Assembly: GCA_021796055.1 (NCBI GenBank)
Contig: JAJYOS010000175.1
Location: 1 to 9,659, forward strand
DNA length: 9,659 bases
Reading direction: 5' to 3'
Source of the DNA: Bacteroidota bacterium
GTDB taxonomy: Bacteria > Bacteroidota > Kryptoniia > Kryptoniales > JAKASW01
Shown here piece after piece: positions 1 through 6,075 of the stretch; position 1 is the stretch's first letter; each line of letters begins with the position of its first letter. Under the pieces are notes generated by a model. It worked only from the letters and a program-made list of their open reading frames with translations, did no database searches and had not been told where the DNA came from. The translations under genes and the position numbers were made by a program.

Positions 1-816
1 GTGCGGGGGCTCATGGTGCCTCTGTTTGCAGTTGCGATCATCGGCTGCACTAGCTCCAAACAGAATAAAGGTCGTACTCAGCCGTCTGCCGATACGTCTG
101 CAGAATCGCTGATGCCTCAGAAATTTACAGATACAGCAGCGGGTTCGTTTACCGCTGAGCAAAAGCCAACTCTTGTCGATGGACGTTCGAGGGTGTGGAT
201 CGAATCAGCTATCGAAGCTGTCGGAGAAGCCCCACCGCAGGGGCGCTGGGGATACGCTGACGCTGCAGGGAAGCTTGTCATTCCGGCAGTCTATAAGGCT
301 GCAAGTGACTTCGCGAGCGGTCGTGCCCTTGTGTTGCTCAATGATGATTATATTTTTATTGACACCGTCGGTGCAATCGTGGCAGGTTTGGTTGACACAT
401 CCGAAATCGGCAAGCTTCCCGCGCCGCCATCCGGATGCTCGAGCCTGGAGTCTTATATGGATGCGCTTGGAGGTGAGCGGGAGGCACGCCTACTTATCGA
501 GAATCCGCAGCAGGGTGAACAGGCTCTCAATCTCGAAGTGCGAAAGCTTGAGCATGGGTGCATCAGAGTGCATGAGCGAGGTTGGGAAGGATGGAGCGAT
601 GTGCTCGTTCTGCCCGGACGAAGTGTCGAGCAAGCGCGTGAGATTCTGAATGCACTGCTGCGCAGCGTGCGGTATGAGGATGTAACCGGGCAAGGCATAA
701 TTCCCGATGATGCCGTGACGTATCAGCTAACCCCGACAGATGGGGCTGGTGAGTTCTACGGAATCCGAGTTCTCGGTAAGGGAGTGGAAATTCGCCATAC
801 CATATGGGCGAGCTAG
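1..816 (+). CDS. Probable lipoprotein with a WG-repeat motif and an unrecognised C-terminal domain; start may lie upstream of the window
   Basis: The frame is open from base 1 (a GTG) to a TAG at 814-816, giving 271 residues. The N-terminus has Arg2, a short hydrophobic stretch and a lipobox-like IIGC with Cys16, so the mature protein is probably lipid-anchored. The signal peptide is short, so the true start could be at base 1 or a little upstream; the ATG at 13 would leave no basic residue. Residues about 20-65 are a low-complexity Ser/Thr/Gln-rich linker. Residues 82-112 (RWGYADAAGKLVIPAVY, then a D-F-x-x-G-x-A-L stretch) match a WG beta-repeat unit, usually found in arrays in envelope proteins. 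The next strand pair (about 115-128) may be a second, degraded unit. Residues about 145-271 form a separate globular region, rich in charged residues and with two Trp near 195-198, that I do not recognise. No partner gene is adjacent. The envelope location is inferred from the lipobox; the molecular function is unknown. Confidence 0.72.
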   Translation: MRGLMVPLFAVAIIGCTSSKQNKGRTQPSADTSAESLMPQKFTDTAAGSFTAEQKPTLVDGRSRVWIESAIEAVGEAPPQGRWGYADAAGKLVIPAVYKAASDFASGRALVLLNDDYIFIDTVGAIVAGLVDTSEIGKLPAPPSGCSSLESYMDALGGEREARLLIENPQQGEQALNLEVRKLEHGCIRVHERGWEGWSDVLVLPGRSVEQAREILNALLRSVRYEDVTGQGIIPDDAVTYQLTPTDGAGEFYGIRVLGKGVEIRHTIWAS

Positions 817-1188
817 CGCGCTGTCCACAGAACGGCCCGATAAGTGAGGGCTACGCTCGGGTATGTGGGTGCGGTCCTTCGGAATACCTGTTTGATAGCA
901 CTTACTTGTTTATGCGAGGTATCTTTGCTGGCCCGCGCCGAATACGGTTGTGCAACCCGGAGTCTATCAAAGAGATAAGTCGGAGCGTTAAGACCCCCGA
1001 CGTGATAAATACTCATCGCCACCCTGTCTGTTTATCATAACGTGGTCAAATACGCCAGCTCATTTGTCTCATGGCAAATTTCGGCGATCAGTCTCGCTCT
1101 GAAAGCAGGGCGTGATTGATGCGGACATTATAAGTAATTGTCATTGGCAGGATGCCATACAAGAAATCATACTGTTAGAGAGATAGCG
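817..1188. other. Intergenic stretch without a recognisable gene
   Basis: About 370 bases lie between the lipoprotein stop and the arr start. Short frames on both strands here give Cys/Arg/Pro-rich translations with no motif, so I do not call them. Visible structure is limited to an inverted repeat TGATAAA (1003-1009) and TTTATCA (1031-1037), and a small perfect hairpin TGGCA-GGA-TGCCA at 1145-1157 just before arr. A weak sigma70-like pair, TTGGCA (1144-1149) and CATACT (1168-1173) with an 18-base gap, could be the arr promoter, but the match is poor and the hairpin overlaps it. No terminator with a T-tract is seen behind the lipoprotein gene. Confidence 0.5.
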
Positions 1189-1635
1189 ATGAATATAAAC
1201 AAGAATGAAATCGAATCGAATCAATCCGGGCAAAGCCCTTTTGTTCAGACTTTCTTCCACGGTACAAGGGCCGACCTGAAGATCGGTGACCTTATCAAAA
1301 TTGGTTTTAGCTCAAACTACGGGCAAAATAGAGAAACAAAATACGTTTATCTGACTGCTACTCTGGATGCCGCCATCTGGGGAGCAGAGCTCGCGTTAGG
1401 CGAAGGACGTGAGAGGATTTATTTGGTAGAGCCAACGGGCCCGATCGAAGATGACCCCAATCTAACGGACAAAAAGTTTCCGGGAAATCTGACGATGTCT
1501 TATCGGTCAATATATCCGTTGAAGGTTGTCGGGGAGATTTCTATTTGGCAAAGCCACTCACCGGAGCAAGTCAAAGCAATGAAAGACGCTTTGGCAAAAC
1601 TTAAAGACCAGGGTATTGAAGCGATAGAAGATTGA
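1189..1635 (+). CDS. arr: Rifamycin (rifampin) ADP-ribosyltransferase, Arr family
   Basis: Arr enzymes transfer ADP-ribose from NAD+ to the C23 hydroxyl of the rifamycin ansa bridge, inactivating the drug in the cytoplasm. The 148-residue product is close to the roughly 140 residues usual for the family, and the family blocks appear in order: FFHGTRADLKIGD (22-34), YVYLTATLDAAIWGAELA (52-69), GEGRERIYLVEP (71-82), EDDPNLTDKKFPGN (87-100), SYRS (104-107) and HSPEQVKAM. The catalytic triad known from Mycobacterium smegmatis Arr (His19, Tyr49, Asp84) corresponds to His24, Tyr54 and Asp89, each shifted by exactly five. I chose ATG 1189, preceded by a purine-rich AGAGAGA. The upstream in-frame TTG at 1138 would add 17 residues unlike the family. 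No integron site, transposase or other resistance gene adjoins it, so it reads as a resident chromosomal gene. Such genes are widespread in environmental bacteria, and the physiological substrate may not be a rifamycin. Confidence 0.94.
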   Translation: MNINKNEIESNQSGQSPFVQTFFHGTRADLKIGDLIKIGFSSNYGQNRETKYVYLTATLDAAIWGAELALGEGRERIYLVEPTGPIEDDPNLTDKKFPGNLTMSYRSIYPLKVVGEISIWQSHSPEQVKAMKDALAKLKDQGIEAIED

Positions 1636-2093
1636 TGTGAAGCCGAATAATATAGTTGACGAACCGCCGGCAAGAAGCTCACCAACTGAATGCCTCATGA
1701 CACCCGTCTCGAGCGAGGCTGGGCTGCAGGCCAGTTTGTTTCGCAAGCCGAATCTGTCATGCGCACCACTGCGCGAGCCGTATCTTCCCAAAGTAATGGC
1801 GATCCGTGAGCGGGAAAGTGCGGACAAAAAAGTAGTAAGCATTGAAGGGAACAAGAGTGTGGTTTCTAGGACCTTATCTGGAACAAGAGGAACTTCTCGC
1901 AGAACTTCATTAACTTGGCATCAACGCTGAAGGTAAGGGCTGAGTCGACGTTGTCCGCGGTCAAGTTGAACGGACACTCGAGTGACGGCTTCCTACATCA
2001 ACGAGTCGAAGCCCTCCTGGGCGGAAGTTCTGAGTCCGGCTCATTCGAAGTTCGATTCGAAAGTAGTTCAAGTCGAAAATCGGGAGGAACAAA
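1636..2093. other. Stretch of about 460 bases with no confident gene; possibly degenerate coding sequence
   Basis: Two plus-strand frames are open but unconvincing. One runs from GTG 1637, one base after the arr stop, to 1930 and encodes 97 Ser/Arg/Pro-rich residues. The other is open from 1870 to a TGA at 2095-2097. That TGA overlaps the GTG start of the next gene as GTGA, an arrangement typical of translational coupling. Its last 60 residues (from TTG 1915) are Ser-rich with no recognisable motif, and neither frame has a ribosome binding site. A TTCGAA-GTTCGA-TTCGAA run at about 2044-2061 is self-complementary and might be an operator or just sequence noise. No T-tract terminator follows arr. 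The region may hold a decayed gene or an untranslated leader. Confidence 0.4.
2082..2087 (+). promoter_or_regulatory. Ribosome binding site that selects GTG 2094
   Basis: GGGAGG ends six bases before GTG 2094, an ideal distance. The alternative ATG at 2106 would be 18 bases away, so the membrane protein most likely starts at the GTG. Confidence 0.65.
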
Positions 2094-2576
2094 GTGAAAA
2101 GCGTGATGCCTTACATTTACATTCTAGTTGGGTTTCTAGTCGGCTTCCTGGTCGGTGCGGCGCCCGGACACGAGGTCGGTTTTCCTCTCCAGAGGTTCGG
2201 GTATGACCTCCTTGCATTTGTGGTCATCTCGCTTTACATGTGGTTTGAGAGGACAAGTCACAAGCGCCACCTTTCAAGATGGCGGAATCTTCGAAGAAGA
2301 AGCAGGCTCTATTTTGTTTTATATTATTACATCTTGGCACGTGCTATCCCGATTCTGTTGCTATTGGCCGTGTTGATAAATACCAAATTGCGTCCCGCCC
2401 CGCAATCCGTATATGTCCTTGTCTTCACCTCTGCGATTGCCTTGGTTGGGTTCGTTCTCGTTGGGAATCAAGAGTGGTCAACCTGCGAGTCAGACTTCTC
2501 CATCCAATCGATGGAAGAAGCTGCGAGACGTCTTAAGGAAACGGGGGCTGGCGTCACAGGCGGCGGGGCAGTGTAA
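2094..2576 (+). CDS. Small integral membrane protein of unknown function, about four transmembrane helices
   Basis: The 160-residue product has hydrophobic segments at about 7-23, 36-51, 73-96 and 105-124. Helix 1 contains a tandem VGFLVGFLVGA, a small-residue pattern typical of tightly packed helices. Between helices 2 and 3 (53-71) lies a strongly basic loop with many Arg and Lys, which by the positive-inside rule should face the cytoplasm and put both termini inside. The C-terminal tail (126-160) is hydrophilic, contains Cys131 and an acidic-basic helix-like stretch (SMEEAARRLKET), and ends in a glycine-rich run. I recognise no family. The start is GTG 2094 because of the GGGAGG six bases upstream. 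The gene is followed by an intrinsic terminator, so it is the last or only gene of its transcript. It could be coupled to an upstream frame through a GTGA overlap, but that frame is doubtful. Confidence 0.72.
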   Translation: MKSVMPYIYILVGFLVGFLVGAAPGHEVGFPLQRFGYDLLAFVVISLYMWFERTSHKRHLSRWRNLRRRSRLYFVLYYYILARAIPILLLLAVLINTKLRPAPQSVYVLVFTSAIALVGFVLVGNQEWSTCESDFSIQSMEEAARRLKETGAGVTGGGAV

Positions 2577-2595
2577 GGAGCGTCAGAGGATTGGA

Positions 2596-2631
2596 CCGTG
2601 CGCGGGAGGCGTGCATGGAGGGATTTTTTTT
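2596..2631 (+). terminator. Rho-independent terminator after the membrane protein gene
   Basis: A nine-base-pair stem pairs 2596-2604 with 2610-2618, including two G-U pairs, around a GGAGG loop. Five bases later comes a run of eight T (2624-2631). It sits 20 bases after the stop codon at 2576, where a terminator is expected. The short spacer before the T-run makes it somewhat non-canonical. Confidence 0.58.
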
Positions 2632-2687
2632 GACTGGCGGTCGTAAGTTAAAATATCCGGTCGAAACGTTAAAAAAAGGAGTGCGCG

Positions 2688-3914
2688 ATGAGAACCAAGA
2701 CTGACAGGCTTGCCATCGCTTTGTTAATTGTATTCGTCTCTGCTTTGAAGGTGGACGCCCAATGGACACAGACTCCCGGTCCGTCCAACTTACATGGCGG
2801 CCTCAACTGCCTGGTCGCTTCAGGAAGCAGTCTATACGCGGGTGGAGGAGGCGTGTTTTTCTCTACAGACAATGGCGCAAGCTGGAATCCCACCGATTCT
2901 GCACTTTCTTCTGAGGGCATACAGACGATAGCGGTGGTAGGATCTAATTTATACGTGGGGACGTCCTATGGAGTCTTGAAATCTACGGACAACGGAGCCA
3001 GCTGGAATAAGGCCGGTGCCGGCATTCCTCCGGTGACTCCTGTTTATGCTTTCGCCGCATCAGGCTCGAATATCTACGCTGCGACAGGCGGTGCCGGCAT
3101 TTTTGTCTCCACCGACAACGGCGCTAATTGGACAGCGACGGACTCAGGTTTGACAACGCAGTATATCTTCTCTCTGGCGGCATCCGGGTCGAAGATCATT
3201 GCAGGATCCCATGACGGACTTTTTGTCTCGACCGACGGTGGCAAGATCTGGGCCTCGTCGGATTCAGGAATAACAGAACCGATAATAAGCTCGCTCGTTA
3301 CTTCCGGCAGCACGACAGTGGCCGGGGCTTACCCAGGAGTATTCATATCAATAGATGGAGGATTAATATGGACGGCTGCCGATTCGATCCCAGCTCCCGC
3401 TCACGCCATTGATGCGTTTGCAGTTCTGGACTCGGATATATTTGCTGGTTCTTACGCCGACGGTGTTTTCCGGTCCACTGATTTCGGTGCCAGCTGGACT
3501 CCGATGAACGGCGGCCTTGGGTCAAACACGTACATTTCCGGCCTGGCAATATCGGGCAAGACTCTGTTCGCGATTGCAAATGGGGCTGTATGTCAGCGGC
3601 CTTTGTCGGAGATGATTTCAGCCATTGAAACCTCGCATGAAAGGATTCCGTCATCGTTTGCTTTGAAGCAAAACTATCCGAATCCGTTCAACCCGTCTAC
3701 CATTATCGATTATCAATTGCCGAGGCAGGCGCATGTAATGCTCAGAGTTTACGATGTCCTTGGAAGGGAAGTCAAAACACTTGTAGATGAAACTCAAAGC
3801 GCCGGTCTTCATTCGGCGACGTTCAACGCAAGTTCATTGCCTAGCGGAGTCTATTTCTACCACTTGCGGGCCGGAATCTTTTCAGAGACAAGGAAACTCA
3901 CGGTGCTCAAGTAA
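2688..3914 (+). CDS. Secreted Asp-box (BNR/YCF48-like) repeat protein with a type IX secretion C-terminal sorting domain
   Basis: This 408-residue protein starts at ATG 2688, with AAGGAG just upstream. It has a Sec signal peptide: basic start (MRTKTDR), hydrophobic core and likely cleavage after Ala24 (VDA/QW). Six Asp-box motifs (S-x-D-x-G-x-x-W) begin at residues 59, 99, 141, 181, 221 and 263, a spacing of 40-42 that suggests a beta-propeller like those of sialidase/BNR or photosystem-stability YCF48-type proteins. No sialidase catalytic residues are evident, so I would not call it a hydrolase. Residues about 323-408 form a type A sorting domain: NYPNPFNPSTI, a VYDVLGREVKTLVDE segment, then SLPSGVYFYHLRAG and a final RKLTVLK. 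In known systems this domain directs passage through the T9SS and is removed at the cell surface. The likely fate is surface display or release; ligand unknown. A terminator lies before the gene and no obvious partner gene follows, so it is probably monocistronic. Confidence 0.93.
   Translation: MRTKTDRLAIALLIVFVSALKVDAQWTQTPGPSNLHGGLNCLVASGSSLYAGGGGVFFSTDNGASWNPTDSALSSEGIQTIAVVGSNLYVGTSYGVLKSTDNGASWNKAGAGIPPVTPVYAFAASGSNIYAATGGAGIFVSTDNGANWTATDSGLTTQYIFSLAASGSKIIAGSHDGLFVSTDGGKIWASSDSGITEPIISSLVTSGSTTVAGAYPGVFISIDGGLIWTAADSIPAPAHAIDAFAVLDSDIFAGSYADGVFRSTDFGASWTPMNGGLGSNTYISGLAISGKTLFAIANGAVCQRPLSEMISAIETSHERIPSSFALKQNYPNPFNPSTIIDYQLPRQAHVMLRVYDVLGREVKTLVDETQSAGLHSATFNASSLPSGVYFYHLRAGIFSETRKLTVLK
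2862..3497 (+). repeat. Six coding Asp-box repeats, period 40-42 codons
   Basis: Six copies of an S-(T/I)-D-x-G-x-x-W motif recur every 40-42 codons within the secreted protein. Copies 1 and 2 are identical (STDNGASW) and copy 6 differs from them by one residue. Copies 4 and 5 (STDGGKIW, SIDGGLIW) have diverged more. The period fits one propeller blade per repeat. Confidence 0.88.
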
Positions 3915-3960
3915 GACTATATGCCTGGAAGAGCCGCCGCAAACTTGCATGTCAGATCAT

Positions 3961-3970
3961 AAGGAAGGGG
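3961..3970 (+). promoter_or_regulatory. Ribosome binding site favouring a TTG start at 3979
   Basis: AAGGAAGGGG is the only strong Shine-Dalgarno sequence near the pentapeptide gene. It lies eight bases before TTG 3979 and downstream of the alternative ATG 3949, which has no such site in front of it. Confidence 0.5.
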
Positions 3971-3978
3971 TTGCCGAG

Positions 3979-4554
3979 TTGGAAGCTGTTTCGGTGGATA
4001 AGAAGACGTTCGACGGCATAGACCTGAAGTCGAATCCGCTGAAAGTGGGAGAGTATGAAAAGTGTCGATTCATTGACTGCGATTTGTCAGACGCCGATCT
4101 TTCCCGCATTAGGTTCATTGATTGCGACTTCATAAGATGCAATCTCAGTGTCGCCAGTCTGTCGGACACTTCCTTGCGAGATGTCAGATTCAAGGAGTGC
4201 AAGCTCTGGGGGCTTAGATTCGACATGTGCAGCCAATTTGGGCTCTCGGTCAGTTTTGAAGGATGCTCACTCAATCACTCGACGTTTTACCGGACTAAGA
4301 TTAGAAAGACGATCTTCAAGGATTCTCAAATGAATGAGACCGACTTCACGCAGTGCGACCTGACCGGTGCAGTTTTCGATGTATGCGATCTTGCCGGAGC
4401 GATGTTTGACAATTCAATACTGGAGAAGGCCGACTTTCGTACGTCATACAATTACTCCATCGATCCCGAGAGAAACAGGATCAGAAAGGCTAAGTTTTCG
4501 ATCCCCCATGTTCTCGGACTACTGAACAAATACGATATCGATGTCGGCGACTGA
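3979..4554 (+). CDS. Pentapeptide-repeat protein, Qnr/MfpA-like fold
   Basis: Pentapeptide repeats, A(D/N)LXX-like with a central Phe or Leu, form a right-handed beta-helix. Here they run from about residue 20 to 155, for example CRFIDCDLSDADLSRIRFIDCDF and later DFTQCDLTGAVFDVCDLAGA (about 122-141). A non-repeat stretch near 80-95 (DMCSQFGLSVSF) likely forms a loop, and the tail (YNYSIDPERNRIRKAKFS through LLNKYDI) is a conserved ending in Bacteroidota members of this family. From TTG 3979 the protein has 191 residues, near the usual 185-220; ATG 3949 would give 201. TTG is preferred because AAGGAAGGGG stands eight bases before it, but ATG 3949 cannot be excluded. Its last 14 bases overlap the start of the GyrI-like gene, so the two are probably co-translated. 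Some family members (Qnr, MfpA) mimic DNA and bind gyrase, but most have unknown roles. Gyrase protection is inference here. Confidence 0.88.
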   Translation: MEAVSVDKKTFDGIDLKSNPLKVGEYEKCRFIDCDLSDADLSRIRFIDCDFIRCNLSVASLSDTSLRDVRFKECKLWGLRFDMCSQFGLSVSFEGCSLNHSTFYRTKIRKTIFKDSQMNETDFTQCDLTGAVFDVCDLAGAMFDNSILEKADFRTSYNYSIDPERNRIRKAKFSIPHVLGLLNKYDIDVGD

Positions 4555-5059
4555 AAAGGGAAGCGAACCCCGGTTCGAGCATTCGGGTGAAAAGACTCTC
4601 GTTGGCAAACGGAAGGTCATGTCTCTCACGGAGGACAAAACGTTTGAACTCTGGAAGTGTTTTATGCCAGCGAGCTCTAAGATCGAGGAGAAGGTCGGGA
4701 CGCTATTCTATTCGATAGTAGTTTATCCACGGGATTATTTTAAGAATTTTAATCCCCATGCTACATTTGAGAAATGGGCTGCAGTGGAGGTGGCATCGCG
4801 GGCCTCCATTCCTGTTGAAATGGAATCAATCGTCATCCCCGAGGGACCTTATGCGGTCTTTGTTCACAAAGGGACAGCCAGCGCTGGAGCGGGGACATTT
4901 CAATATATTTTTGGGACTTGGCTCCCTGCCTCCGATTTTCTAATCGACAACAGGCCTCATCTGGCTGTTATGGGAGAAAGTTACGGGCAAGACGATCCTG
5001 ATTCGGAAGAAGAAATATGGATTCCGATTAAGTTGAAGGGAAACAGGGAGGATATTTGA
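4541..5059 (+). CDS. Stand-alone GyrI-like (AraC effector-binding-type) small-molecule-binding protein
   Basis: The 172-residue product carries only the GyrI-like/effector-binding domain, with no helix-turn-helix. Diagnostic stretches are KTFELWKCFMP (33-43), YPRDYFKNFNP (62-72), FEKWAAVEV (76-84), IPEGPYAVFVHKG (99-111), GTFQYIFGTWLP (118-129), DNRPHLAVMGE (136-146) and a closing EEEIWIPIK (156-164). The Glu of EEEIW and aromatic residues such as Tyr104 line the ligand pocket in characterised relatives, some of which are small-molecule hydrolases. This arrangement is common in Bacteroidota. ATG 4541 lies inside the pentapeptide gene, overlaps its end by 14 bases and has no ribosome binding site, so translational coupling is likely. 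The conserved segment around residues 10-26 argues against starting at ATG 4619. The ligand is unknown. SbmC/GyrI of E. coli, from the same superfamily, protects gyrase from toxins; whether this one does so is not shown. Confidence 0.9.
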   Translation: MSATEKGSEPRFEHSGEKTLVGKRKVMSLTEDKTFELWKCFMPASSKIEEKVGTLFYSIVVYPRDYFKNFNPHATFEKWAAVEVASRASIPVEMESIVIPEGPYAVFVHKGTASAGAGTFQYIFGTWLPASDFLIDNRPHLAVMGESYGQDDPDSEEEIWIPIKLKGNREDI

Positions 5060-5130
5060 TCCGACCTGTTCGTCCGCGAGTCCACTTTTGAAAAAGTAAT
5101 CCACAAGAACTTCATTCTTGCGACAACACA

Positions 5131-5160
5131 AAAGTGCTGTAGTAGCCTTTCTTAATTTTT
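5131..5160 (+). terminator. Possible intrinsic terminator after the pentapeptide/GyrI-like pair
   Basis: AAAG (5131-5134) and GCT (5136-5138) pair with AGC (5144-5146) and CTTT (5147-5150), with one bulged T and a five-base loop, followed by CTTAATTTTT to 5160. The stem is A/T-rich and weak. A second small hairpin, CAAGAA-CTTCA-TTCTTG (5104-5120), lies just upstream without a T-tract. Together they could end the transcript of the preceding pair. Confidence 0.38.
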
Positions 5161-5181
5161 CCTTCGCCGGTATATTGTGCC

Positions 5182-6075
5182 ATGTTTGTACAATTCTCAC
5201 TGGTCTTTCTGGCCGCTGTGCTCGCGGGTTTCCTCGGGGCGTTAGTTGGCATAGGGGGTGGCGTGATCATCGTGACGGCGCTCTCGCTTTTCTTCCATCT
5301 TCCAATCCATGTCGCCATTGCGGCGAGCCTGGTCTCCGTTATCGCTACTTCGATTGCGGGGGCGCTCCGTTTTGTGAAGCAGAGAATCGCTGATGTTCGG
5401 TTGGGGATGTATCTTGAAATGGCAACCACGATGGGCGCCCTGGCAGGAGCATTCATCGGCGTGATCATGAAAGCGTATGTTCTCAGCCTGCTGTTCGGCG
5501 CGTTCCTCCTTTATACTGCCGTGAATTCGCTCTTGAAGGAGCGCAAAAAGAAAGTCGCGAACGAAACACAGGTAATTGAGGAGCCGGACCTATCTTCAGC
5601 TCAAAATGGTTCGAGAAAACTTCTCCGAAAGGGGAGCTATTTTGACAAATCGCTTAAGGAGAGCGTAAGCTACCTGCCCGTGAGGGCTTTGCCGGGCGCT
5701 ATCGTCGTGTCATTCGCGGGCTTAGCAGCTGGCCTGCTTGGCATTGGCGGAGGAGTCATAAATGTCGCGGCGATGAATTCAGTCATGAAGGTTCCGGTCA
5801 AAGTCTCGATCGCGACCAGCCAATTCATGATAGCGGTGACAGCCGCGACGGGCGCGATAGTGTATTTCCTAGCGGGCGGGGTAGATGTCTATGTTGTTGC
5901 TCCGGCCGCTCTCGGAACGTTGCTGGGCTCGACGTTAGGCGGTCTTGTTATGAACAAACTCCCCACAAAATTGATTAAGACGATGTTCCAATTTCTGCTC
6001 CTCTATCTGGGATATCAGATGATAGCGAAGGGGATCCTGATGGGGTTTGGTCTCCGGCTTCCCGGTATAGTGTAG
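5182..6075 (+). CDS. TauE/SafE-family membrane permease (probable sulfite or organosulfonate/anion exporter)
   Basis: The 297-residue protein has the duplicated architecture of the family. Two halves of about four hydrophobic helices each (roughly 4-118 and 168-288) carry the same signature: AGFLGALVGIGGGVI near 15-29 and AGLLGIGGGVI near 183-193. Each is followed by a V-x-V-A/S-I-A motif (HVAIAASL at 43-50, KVSIATSQ at 207-214). A basic, hydrophilic cytoplasmic linker of about 50 residues (119-167) joins the halves. TauE/SafE proteins are implicated in movement of sulfur oxyanions and related small anions in sulfur metabolism, but specificity cannot be read from sequence and many members are unassigned. 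No sulfur-metabolism gene adjoins it. ATG 5182 is the first start in frame and has no Shine-Dalgarno sequence. A TATATT box (5171-5176) ends five bases before it, which would allow a nearly leaderless transcript. The DUF1634-type partner gene often found downstream is absent. Confidence 0.91.
   Translation: MFVQFSLVFLAAVLAGFLGALVGIGGGVIIVTALSLFFHLPIHVAIAASLVSVIATSIAGALRFVKQRIADVRLGMYLEMATTMGALAGAFIGVIMKAYVLSLLFGAFLLYTAVNSLLKERKKKVANETQVIEEPDLSSAQNGSRKLLRKGSYFDKSLKESVSYLPVRALPGAIVVSFAGLAAGLLGIGGGVINVAAMNSVMKVPVKVSIATSQFMIAVTAATGAIVYFLAGGVDVYVVAPAALGTLLGSTLGGLVMNKLPTKLIKTMFQFLLLYLGYQMIAKGILMGFGLRLPGIV

Noticed and set aside
804..1040. Short frames on both strands after the lipoprotein gene
   Set aside because: They have no ribosome binding site, unusual composition and no motif, and they begin inside the preceding gene.
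1138..1188. Upstream TTG extension of arr by 17 residues
   Set aside because: The added residues are unlike Arr N-termini, and ATG 1189 gives a family-typical length and has a purine-rich site before it.
1636..1720. Integron attC site behind arr
   Set aside because: arr is often a cassette gene, so I looked for GTTRRRY and RYYYAAC core sites. Only partial matches (GTTGAC, CACCAAC) are present, and no integrase is in the window.
2040..2075. tRNA-like T-loop TTCGATT
   Set aside because: The flanking bases do not form a T-stem and no acceptor or anticodon arms are found; the match is to a short motif only.
3074..3654. Minus-strand open frames inside the Asp-box gene
   Set aside because: They are shadows of the repeated coding sequence on the plus strand, which has clear signal peptide, repeats and sorting domain.
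3787..3948. Long N-terminal extension of the pentapeptide protein
   Set aside because: It overlaps the end of the sorting-domain gene in another frame, and its translation is Cys/Arg/Ser-rich with no family similarity.
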